From: Novosphingobium sp. UBA1948
GTDB taxonomy: Bacteria > Pseudomonadota > Alphaproteobacteria > Sphingomonadales > Sphingomonadaceae
Length of the DNA stretch: 8,811 bases
Assembly: GCA_002336765.1 (NCBI GenBank)
Contig: DDES01000051.1
Coordinates: forward strand, 1 to 8,811
Reading direction: 5' to 3'
In this document: piece after piece, positions 1-5,463 of the stretch
How positions within the stretch are numbered: position 1 is the first letter of the stretch
How the letters are laid out: each line of letters opens with the position of its first letter
Notes under the pieces: model-generated
Told to the model about the DNA's origin: nothing
The model's database searches: none
What the model saw: only the letters and a program-made list of their open reading frames with translations
Position numbers and translations under genes: made by a program

Positions 1-1020
1 TTCCTCCCACCTTGCAGGCGCCGCTGCATCGGGTGCGGGAAGCGCCAAAGGCTGGCGAAAGCCCGCCAACCGCTCCATCTGCACCCGCACGCCATCGGGC
101 AGGCGGAAAGCCGAGGCCGCCCGCGCCGCGCCCAGCGCCACCGCCGCCAGCACCACCGCGAAGACCATCACACTGGTCCACAGGCGCGGCAGTTCCGTGC
201 CCAAATTCTGCGGTGTGCCGATAATCGCGGCCAAGGCCCGCACTTGTGGCTCCACCACCGCCAGTTCCAGCGCCAGCACCATCGGCACCGCCACCGCCGC
301 CAGCATGGCCCCCACCATCGCCCGCACCCAACCGGCAAACAGCGAGCGCGTGGTTTCAAACAACAGGCTGGCCACAAACAGCGGCCCCAGCGCCAGCAAC
401 AGGCCCAGCACGGCGCGCACCGCGATCATCCCTGCCAGCGCCCCGCCCATCAGCAGCGTATCGGTGGAGGCCAGATCCTTGCGCTGCTCCGCCGACAGGG
501 TGGTGACGGGTTGCGGAAGAGGCGCAGGTTGGACCTGCGGCTGTGGCTGGGATTGGGCTTGCTGCGCATCCTGTTGACGCACGGCCTCGGCATCCACCTT
601 GGCCATGGCGTCGAAAGCATCGTCGATCCGGTCGAGCCTTGCGGCAAGACCATAGCGGTCCTCGCCCCCCAAGCCGCCGGACGACAGCACGGCATTGGCC
701 AGCGATTGTGGCCCCTGCGTACCCACGCGATAGGCCAGCGCATTCCATGCGGCCCATTGCGTGCACAGCGCCAGCACCACGCCCATGCGCAGAGCCAGCC
801 CCGCCCCCTCGCGCAACACCAGCCTTTCACCCAAAATCAAGCGATAGCCGATCAGCGCGACAAAGATCGTGAGCAGGCCAGTCAGCCCCGCGCCAAAACC
901 GCTCTGGCTGGACAGCACCCGCCAGCCATCCTCCGCCATGCCGGTGATCTGGCAATCGACGAAACCCAGCATAGTGCCCACATAAGGCCCTGTGGCATCA
1001 AAGGCGGGGCACGACGCCAT
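1..1020 (-). CDS. virB6: VirB6-type inner-membrane channel protein of a type IV secretion system (partial, 3' end outside window)
   Basis: This is the polytopic inner-membrane component of a VirB-type T4SS (VirB6/TrbL superfamily), which helps form the substrate path across the inner membrane. I translated the minus strand from ATG at 1020 and obtained 340 open residues running off the window. Hydrophobic segments lie at about residues 43-62, 71-97, 190-220, 226-256 and 281-303. A conserved-looking FAGWVRAMVG stretch at 228-237, with a tryptophan after the fourth segment, fits the VirB6 pattern. Residues 104-185 form a long hydrophilic loop whose part from about 148 to 174 is very rich in Gln and Pro, which is unusual. 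Two N-terminal cysteines, C4 and C23, could pair in the periplasm (inference). The start codon shares one base with the virB4 stop (TGATG), so the two are probably translationally coupled. No virB5 separates them. Many VirB6 proteins are about 300 residues; this one is longer. The family call rests on topology, motif and context. Confidence 0.92.
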   Translation of the reverse strand, partial: MASCPAFDATGPYVGTMLGFVDCQITGMAEDGWRVLSSQSGFGAGLTGLLTIFVALIGYRLILGERLVLREGAGLALRMGVVLALCTQWAAWNALAYRVGTQGPQSLANAVLSSGGLGGEDRYGLAARLDRIDDAFDAMAKVDAEAVRQQDAQQAQSQPQPQVQPAPLPQPVTTLSAEQRKDLASTDTLLMGGALAGMIAVRAVLGLLLALGPLFVASLLFETTRSLFAGWVRAMVGAMLAAVAVPMVLALELAVVEPQVRALAAIIGTPQNLGTELPRLWTSVMVFAVVLAAVALGAARAASAFRLPDGVRVQMERLAGFRQPLALPAPDAAAPARWEE

Positions 1021-3386
1021 CAGCTTGTACCCAGCACTTCGGGCAGCCACGAGGCCGGATTATCGCCAACGCGCGCTCGGATGGCGTCAAAGCGGCGGGT
1101 GCTGGCCTCGCGGCCCGACAGGATGGTGAGCAGATCCTTCTCCCCCGCCAGATTGAGCCGCACCACCACGCTTTCGGCGCCATGCTTCACCAGAAAGCAG
1201 CGCGATGTGTCGGGCAGGCTGCGCACCAGTTCGAACTCATGCGCGGAAAGGCCGAAGCCTGCGATGTAATCCTCGGCTCGCGCCTTGGGGTTGGCGGTGA
1301 AGATCTGCGTGGCCGATTGCTCAACAATGGCGCCCGCGATGCGGCTGGAGAGCGCATCCTCGGCATTCTGCGTGACGAAACCGAGCAAGCCGCCGCGTTT
1401 GCGGATCGTCTTTTCCCAATCGCGGATGCGCGCGGCGAACACATCATCGTCCAGCGCCTTCCACCCCTCGTCGATCACGATGATCGTGGGCTGACCATCA
1501 AGCCGTTCATCCACACGGTGAAACAGGTACATCATCAAAGGCGTGCGCAGGCGCGGAGCATCGAGCACGCGGGTCATGTCAAAGCCGATCGTGTCGGCGG
1601 TCAGGTCTGCGCTATCGCCTCCCTCGACGCCCGCATTGTCAAACAGCCACGCATGTTCGCCCTTACCCACCCAAGGCGCGAGGCGGGCATAGAGATCGTC
1701 AGCCTGTGGCCGCGCGGCCCCGCGCAGCAGGTTGACGAAAGCGCCAAGGCGGCGCAGCGCGGGCGGCGCGTTGAAACTGGCGTCCACCGCATCCTTGATC
1801 TGACTTTGCTCGGCCGCATCGCGCGCGCCACCCGCCAGTTGCGCGATCCAGTCGTTCAGGAAACGACGGTTCTCCGCCGTGTCGGGCAGCAGCAGCGGAT
1901 TCAGCCCCGAAGCCTCGCCGGGGCGCAGCGCTTCATACCGCCCGCCCATCGCGCGCAGGAACAGTTCGGCCCCGCGATCCTTGTCGAAAAACACGATGCG
2001 AGGCGAAAAACGCCGCGCCTGTGCCAGCAGGAAATTGACGATCACCGTCTTGCCGCTGCCGCTCGGCCCGATCACGGTGAAATTGCCCAGATCACCATGA
2101 TGGAAGTTGAAGTGATAAGGCCCCGCCGCCGTCGTCTCGAACAGGGTGACAGCATCGCCCCAATGGTTGCCCAGCGCGCGGCCCACGGGGAAATTATGCC
2201 CGCTAGCGAAAGCGGCAAAATTGGCCGAACCGATCAGCGCCCGCCGCGCGATATAGGTGAAATTGCCGGGGAATTGCGCCCAGAAGGCAGGCTCCAACCC
2301 CAAATCCTCGCGCACAGCGATGATGCCCAGATCGGCCAGCGCCGCCTGCACCTCGGCCACAGCGGCATCCACCTCGTCCTGCGTTGCCGCGCGCAGGGTG
2401 ATGCTCATATGGTGCTCGCCGAAATTGGCGCGGCCTGCTGCCACATCATCCTTGGCCTGAGCCAGATCGGCGCGCAAGGACACCGCCTCGTCATCGGCGG
2501 CGCGCATCCGGCGCAGCGCCAGGTTCATCCGACCCAGACTCTCGGCGCGATCCACAAAGGCAAAGCTCTGGCTGACCACCATCTCGCAAGGCACGCGCAG
2601 CAGATCATCCAGCATCCCCGGCAAGGTCTGTCCGGGGTAATCCTTGATCGAGACAATGGCGCCAAAGCGCTTGTCGTCGCCCGTGCCCAGTTCCAGCGTA
2701 TCGGCGCCAAAGCTGACGCGGCGATAGGGCAGATAGTCCCCGGCATCGCCATGCGGCAGACGCACCGGCGCCAGATCGGCGTTGTAGAGCGCGGAGAGAA
2801 ACTCCAGCACCTCGCTGCACGGGCCTTGCCCCGCATCATACACGCCCAGCAAGCGCGCACCGTAGGCCGAGAGCGTGGCCACCACCTGCTCGCTGGCCGC
2901 ATCCAGCGCGCGGATTTCGGCGGCGACCTGCGCCTCGCTCTCCCCCGCCGCAGCGCGCCCCAGCCAGCGCCCGATCCGGTCCACCACCCCGCCGCGTCCC
3001 TGCAAAGGCCGCCGGATGATCGTCAGGAACAATTCGTTGGCGTAGAGTTTGCGCGATGACAGCCTTGAACGCCACGCTTCGTCCAGCGCCGCGCTGAAAG
3101 GATCGGGGAAATCGCCCGCCAGATCCGGCTCCACCCGCCGCCGCAGGATATGGTGATAGATCGCAAAGCGCGACGAGCCGATCGCCCGCAGCATCGCGTC
3201 GCGTAGATCCTTGCGGTAGTTCAGCTCCTCGGTATCAGCGGTTTCGAACATCAGCCCGTCGAGCCGGATCACTTGGCAAAGCGTGCCATCGCGCAGCGCC
3301 AGCGTATGATCGTCCACATGGTGCGAATAGGGGAGCTTTTCCCCCGCCCGCGCCTCGCGCGCGAAGATTTCCGCCGCGTTTTTCAT
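1020..3386 (-). CDS. virB4: VirB4/TrbE-family ATPase of the type IV secretion system
   Basis: This is the cytoplasmic, inner-membrane-associated ATPase that powers T4SS assembly and pilus biogenesis. The chosen start gives 788 residues, almost exactly the length usual for VirB4 (about 790). An N-terminal CagE/TrbE/VirB-type region covers roughly residues 1-420 and is followed by an AAA+-like motor. Walker A is GPSGSGKT at 440-447, Walker B is TIIVIDE at 634-640 followed by GWKAL, a TQN motif lies at 672-674, and the C-terminal IFTANPKA stretch is at 695-702. All key nucleotide-binding residues are intact, so the protein should be active. The ATG at 3386 overlaps the virB3 stop in an ATGA arrangement, which argues for this start although the upstream Shine-Dalgarno is weak. 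An in-frame ATG at 3404 and a longer open extension to 3536 run through virB3 and are less likely. The stop at 1020-1022 overlaps the virB6 start. No frameshift is seen. Confidence 0.97.
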   Translation of the reverse strand: MKNAAEIFAREARAGEKLPYSHHVDDHTLALRDGTLCQVIRLDGLMFETADTEELNYRKDLRDAMLRAIGSSRFAIYHHILRRRVEPDLAGDFPDPFSAALDEAWRSRLSSRKLYANELFLTIIRRPLQGRGGVVDRIGRWLGRAAAGESEAQVAAEIRALDAASEQVVATLSAYGARLLGVYDAGQGPCSEVLEFLSALYNADLAPVRLPHGDAGDYLPYRRVSFGADTLELGTGDDKRFGAIVSIKDYPGQTLPGMLDDLLRVPCEMVVSQSFAFVDRAESLGRMNLALRRMRAADDEAVSLRADLAQAKDDVAAGRANFGEHHMSITLRAATQDEVDAAVAEVQAALADLGIIAVREDLGLEPAFWAQFPGNFTYIARRALIGSANFAAFASGHNFPVGRALGNHWGDAVTLFETTAAGPYHFNFHHGDLGNFTVIGPSGSGKTVIVNFLLAQARRFSPRIVFFDKDRGAELFLRAMGGRYEALRPGEASGLNPLLLPDTAENRRFLNDWIAQLAGGARDAAEQSQIKDAVDASFNAPPALRRLGAFVNLLRGAARPQADDLYARLAPWVGKGEHAWLFDNAGVEGGDSADLTADTIGFDMTRVLDAPRLRTPLMMYLFHRVDERLDGQPTIIVIDEGWKALDDDVFAARIRDWEKTIRKRGGLLGFVTQNAEDALSSRIAGAIVEQSATQIFTANPKARAEDYIAGFGLSAHEFELVRSLPDTSRCFLVKHGAESVVVRLNLAGEKDLLTILSGREASTRRFDAIRARVGDNPASWLPEVLGTS

Positions 3387-3697
3387 GCCCGATAGGAATT
3401 GCATCGCCAGAACCGGTAATTGCGCACCCGCGGACAGCGCGAGGCGCGCACCAGCCACAGGTCGAAAATGCGCGGCTCGCGCAAACAGGCCACCCAGCCC
3501 ACAGCATGCACCACCAGCGCCAACACCAGCGCCCATGCCGAACGAAAGATCAGGAAAGCCTCGGTGGACAGCACGAGGTTGATGATGAAAAAGCTGTAGG
3601 TCACACCGCCCAGCATCTGCGGCCGCGTCAGCCCGACAAACAGCGTGTCACGCGCCAAAGCCGCACCCACGCCTTGGGCGCCGGACCGGCCTGCCAT
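3383..3697 (-). CDS. virB3: VirB3-type inner-membrane component of the type IV secretion system
   Basis: VirB3 is a small inner-membrane protein that works with VirB4 at the base of the secretion channel. From ATG at 3697 the product is 104 residues, the usual size. It carries the family pattern: LFVGLTRPQM at 19-28, two adjoining transmembrane segments at about 32-51 and 55-71, then REPRIFDLW at 73-81. The C-terminal tail is Arg-rich and should be cytoplasmic. A GGA at 3704-3706, 7 bases before this ATG, can serve as ribosome binding site. An alternative TTG start at 3709 would add four residues and leave only 3 bases after virB2, and cannot be excluded. The gene lies 15 bases downstream of virB2 and its stop overlaps the virB4 ATG. 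The order pilin - VirB3 - VirB4 confirms the identity. Confidence 0.92.
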   Translation of the reverse strand: MAGRSGAQGVGAALARDTLFVGLTRPQMLGGVTYSFFIINLVLSTEAFLIFRSAWALVLALVVHAVGWVACLREPRIFDLWLVRASRCPRVRNYRFWRCNSYRA

Positions 3698-3712
3698 GCC
3701 CCCGTCCAACCC

Positions 3713-4048
3713 TCAATTCCCCAACGCGCTGGCAGACTGGATGCCAGCCACAATACTGGCCGCGCCGAACAGGATGAAGCAGCCCAGAATAACCGTAGCG
3801 CCATAGCGCCAGTTCATCCGCCCCGTCAGCATCATAAAGCCGACGCTGGCCACCGCGATCACCGCCACCACGGTTGCCACCGTGCCCATCAGCGTCCCTT
3901 CGATCCAGCGCACCGCGCCGACAATCGGGCCCGAGCCAGCCGGATCATAAGCGCCCTGTGCCAAGGCAGGCGAGCTGGCGAGCAAAGCAGCCAAAGCGCC
4001 AAGTCGGCGCGACAGCGAGCGGGCGGCGAGACAGAGCTTGATCATCAT
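3713..4048 (-). CDS. virB2: VirB2/TrbC-family major pilin subunit precursor
   Basis: This is the precursor of the T4SS pilus subunit, exported to the inner membrane, processed and polymerised into the conjugative pilus. The 111-residue product has a signal peptide: basic residues R10-R15, a hydrophobic stretch to about residue 26, and a likely cleavage after SPALA at residue 30. The mature part of about 81 residues holds two hydrophobic segments (about 44-76 and 83-104) joined by a short polar loop, TGRMNWRYG, at 76-84. This is the typical VirB2 hairpin. Two adjacent ATG codons, at 4048 and 4045, could start it, and the signal peptide works with either. No Shine-Dalgarno sequence is visible, so the start could be leaderless or weakly initiated. 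It is the first gene of the minus-strand operon visible here and is followed by virB3, virB4 and virB6. No lytic transglycosylase gene (virB1) lies upstream. Confidence 0.92.
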   Translation of the reverse strand: MMIKLCLAARSLSRRLGALAALLASSPALAQGAYDPAGSGPIVGAVRWIEGTLMGTVATVVAVIAVASVGFMMLTGRMNWRYGATVILGCFILFGAASIVAGIQSASALGN

Positions 4049-4055
4049 GATCTAA

Positions 4056-4084
4056 GGGGTAATGCGCAGACGCGCAGCGCGCAA
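4056..4084 (-). promoter_or_regulatory. Weak candidate promoter for the virB2-virB3-virB4-virB6 operon
   Basis: On the minus strand a TTGCGC hexamer (4084-4079) lies 17 bases from TACCCC (4061-4056), which ends 7 bases before the virB2 ATG. Transcription from here would begin at or next to the start codon, which agrees with the missing ribosome binding site. The -10 hexamer is poor, so this is only a candidate. I saw nothing better in the 256-base divergent region on this strand. Confidence 0.2.
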
Positions 4085-4165
4085 CCGGAACACGCCATTT
4101 TCGCACAGCTATTTGCGGCGATAGAGCGCGTTTTGGACCTAATTGCATCGTCGCCACGCAGGCGG

Positions 4166-4194
4166 TTGAAGCCGCGCCCCACTTGCCCTATAGG
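4166..4194 (+). promoter_or_regulatory. Sigma-70-type promoter for purC
   Basis: A -35 hexamer TTGAAG (4166-4171) and a -10 hexamer TATAGG (4189-4194) are separated by exactly 17 bases. The predicted transcription start near 4201 gives a leader of about 100 bases before purC, containing the hairpin at 4208-4236. Spacing and hexamers are good for a GC-rich alphaproteobacterium. The assignment is by inspection only. Confidence 0.55.
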
Positions 4195-4207
4195 CCGCGC
4201 CTTCCTT

Positions 4208-4236
4208 CGGCCCCGAGTTTCGGGGAAGAGGGCCGG
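4208..4236 (+). other. Alternative hairpins in the purC 5' leader
   Basis: In the predicted purC leader CCCCGA (4211-4216) pairs perfectly with TCGGGG (4220-4225) around a GTT loop. CGGCCC (4208-4213) can instead pair with GGGCCG (4230-4235). The two pairings compete for bases 4211-4213. No T-tract follows, so neither is a terminator. Its role is unknown; it might affect mRNA stability or translation, and a chance GC-rich fold is possible. Confidence 0.4.
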
Positions 4237-4304
4237 AAAAGGCGCTGCTGGACGCCGTCGGCCATGCTATCCAACCATCCCAGCCAAGAATCAGGGGAAC
4301 GCCC

Positions 4305-5087
4305 ATGTCCCGTCGTCGCCAGATCTATGAAGGCAAGGCCAAGATCCTTTACGAAGGCCCCGAACCGGGCACGATCATCCAGTATTTCAAGGATGATGCC
4401 ACCGCGTTCAACGCGCTCAAGAAGGGCACGATCAACGGCAAGGGCGTGATCAACAACCGCATTAGCGAGTATGTGTTCACCCGCCTCAACCACATCGGCA
4501 TCCCCACCCACTTCATCCGCCGCCTCAACATGCGCGAGCAACTGGTGCGCCAGTGCGAGATCGTGCCGATCGAGGTGGTGGTGCGCAATGTGGCCGCCGG
4601 TTCGATCTCCAAGCGCCTCGGCATTCCCGAAGGCGAGCCGCTGCCCCACACGCTGATCGAATATTACTACAAGGATGATGCGCTGGGCGATCCGATGATC
4701 GCTGAAGAGCATATCGCCTGCTTCGGCTGGGCCAGCAATGAAGAGATGCAGGACATCTCGAGCATGGCGATCCGTGTGAATGACTTCATGTGCGGCATGT
4801 TCGCGGCGATCAACATCCGCCTTGTCGATTTCAAGCTGGAATTCGGCCGCATCTGGGATGGCGACTATGCCCGCGTGATCCTTGCCGACGAGATCAGCCC
4901 CGATGGCTGCCGCCTGTGGGATATGACCACCGGTGAAAAGCTCGACAAGGATCGCTTCCGCCGCGATCTGGGTGGCGAGGAAGAGGCCTATCAGGAAGTG
5001 GCGCGCCGCCTCGGCCTGCTCGACAACGAGGGTGGGCCGAGCGAGGTGTTCGACCTCAACCATCACCGCAAGCTGCGCGGCAAGTAA
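4305..5087 (+). CDS. purC: Phosphoribosylaminoimidazole-succinocarboxamide synthase (SAICAR synthetase)
   Basis: PurC catalyses the ATP-dependent joining of L-aspartate to CAIR to give SAICAR, a step of de novo purine (IMP) synthesis in the cytosol. The 260-residue protein is of ordinary length and complete. It begins with the typical YEGKAKILYEG stretch (8-18), a nucleotide-binding region. The two family signatures are present: IEVVVRNVAAGS at 89-100 and LVDFKLEFG at 173-181. LADEISPDGCRLWD follows at 193-206. The ATG at 4305 has a good ribosome binding site, AGGGGA, ending 6 bases upstream. The gene has its own promoter and a strong terminator directly after the stop, so it appears monocistronic. 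In many alphaproteobacteria purC is followed by purS, purQ and purL; none is found here. It is divergent from the T4SS operon with no functional link evident. Confidence 0.98.
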   Translation: MSRRRQIYEGKAKILYEGPEPGTIIQYFKDDATAFNALKKGTINGKGVINNRISEYVFTRLNHIGIPTHFIRRLNMREQLVRQCEIVPIEVVVRNVAAGSISKRLGIPEGEPLPHTLIEYYYKDDALGDPMIAEEHIACFGWASNEEMQDISSMAIRVNDFMCGMFAAINIRLVDFKLEFGRIWDGDYARVILADEISPDGCRLWDMTTGEKLDKDRFRRDLGGEEEAYQEVARRLGLLDNEGGPSEVFDLNHHRKLRGK

Positions 5088-5096
5088 GCATCACGG

Positions 5097-5126
5097 AAAG
5101 GGGGGCGGAAAACCGCTCCCCTTTTT
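5097..5126 (+). terminator. Rho-independent terminator of purC
   Basis: A 12-pair stem (5097-5108 with 5113-5124, one G-T pair) closes an AAAA tetraloop and runs into a T-tract (5122-5126). It starts 10 bases after the purC stop. The opposite strand has only three T residues after its stem, so it may also weakly terminate the convergent small gene, whose stop lies 3 bases away. Confidence 0.93.
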
Positions 5127-5128
5127 AC

Positions 5129-5374
5129 TCAGTCCTTACCCCAGCGCCAGCGCGGCGGTTCGCCCTTGGCCCAGCACACACCGATCAGCATCGCCGTAGC
5201 GGTCAAGACCAAGACCAGAAAAGTCGCCGGATGCCGGTCTGCCAGTGGCGCGGAGGCAAGGGTGACAGCCATAAAAGCCCCCAACACCGCCCAACCCTGC
5301 CAGCAGGTCGGCACACCCCATCCCCAGCCATAGCGCTTGGCGGGAAACCAGATTTGCTTGGGTACGTCAGCCAT
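5129..5374 (-). CDS. Small putative inner-membrane protein of unknown function
   Basis: An 81-residue product that I cannot assign to a named family. The N-terminal part (residues about 8-22) is aromatic and Gly-rich, with WFPAKRYGWGWG followed by a Pro-Thr-Cys-Trp-Gln turn. Two hydrophobic segments follow at about residues 26-42 and 50-68, and the C-terminus is short, Trp-rich and charged. This suggests a two-pass inner-membrane protein with an exposed aromatic N-terminal motif. From memory, similar small proteins with an FPAKxYGWGWG start are common in sphingomonads and some other proteobacteria, but I could not check this. The start is well supported: GGAGG lies 6 bases upstream of the ATG at 5374. 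The gene converges on purC, with the terminator between them, and diverges from the M16 peptidase gene 89 bases away. The strong ribosome binding site and the plausible topology make it a real gene rather than a shadow. Confidence 0.8.
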   Translation of the reverse strand: MADVPKQIWFPAKRYGWGWGVPTCWQGWAVLGAFMAVTLASAPLADRHPATFLVLVLTATAMLIGVCWAKGEPPRWRWGKD

Positions 5375-5381
5375 CGGCTAC

Positions 5382-5386
5382 CTCCA
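5382..5386 (-). promoter_or_regulatory. Strong Shine-Dalgarno of the small membrane protein gene
   Basis: On the minus strand GGAGG is followed by a 7-base stretch or less (TAGCCG) and the ATG at 5374. This is the best ribosome binding site in the window and fixes the start of the 81-residue gene. Confidence 0.75.
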
Positions 5387-5429
5387 TAGCACCATCTTAC
5401 GCCTCATCGCGCCCGTCACCAAGCCCGTA

Positions 5430-5457
5430 TTGCGCCACCGGACAAGGCTGCTAGGCT
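5430..5457 (+). promoter_or_regulatory. Candidate promoter giving a leaderless M16 peptidase mRNA
   Basis: TTGCGC (5430-5435) and TAGGCT (5452-5457) are 16 bases apart, and the -10 element ends 6 bases before the ATG at 5464. Transcription would then begin at about the A of the start codon. This fits the lack of a Shine-Dalgarno sequence just upstream of the ATG. The hexamers match consensus only partly. Confidence 0.4.
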
Positions 5458-5463
5458 GGTCCC

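Noticed and set aside
244..1269. Long plus-strand open frame of 341 codons opposite virB6 and the virB4 end
   Set aside because: Its product is rich in His, Arg and Gln with no family resemblance, and it is antisense to a clear VirB6 frame. It is a high-GC shadow.
1182..3059. Plus-strand open frame of 625 codons opposite virB4
   Set aside because: Antisense to a well-supported VirB4 with intact Walker motifs. The composition (many His, Arg, Gln) is typical of the complement of GC3-biased codons. No recognisable domain.
3387..3536. N-terminal extension of virB4 by up to 50 residues
   Set aside because: The frame is open but lies entirely inside virB3. The extension is Gly/Ala-rich and unlike VirB4, and the ATGA overlap plus the 788-residue length favour the start at 3386.
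4211..4225. Rho-independent terminator upstream of purC
   Set aside because: The hairpin is short and followed by GAAGAGGG rather than a T-tract, so it cannot be a standard terminator on the plus strand.
4049..4304. Integration boundary (att site, tRNA end, direct repeats) next to the T4SS
   Set aside because: I looked for a tRNA-like cloverleaf, long direct repeats or an integrase fragment in the junction and saw none.
3506..4330. Plus-strand open frame of 274 codons running from virB3 through virB2 into purC
   Set aside because: It crosses two recognised genes and the purC promoter and overlaps the purC start. The product is low-complexity and Arg/His/Gln-rich.
4188..5066. Minus-strand open frame of 292 codons opposite purC
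   Set aside because: Mirrors purC codons; no ribosome binding site or family match. Antisense shadow.
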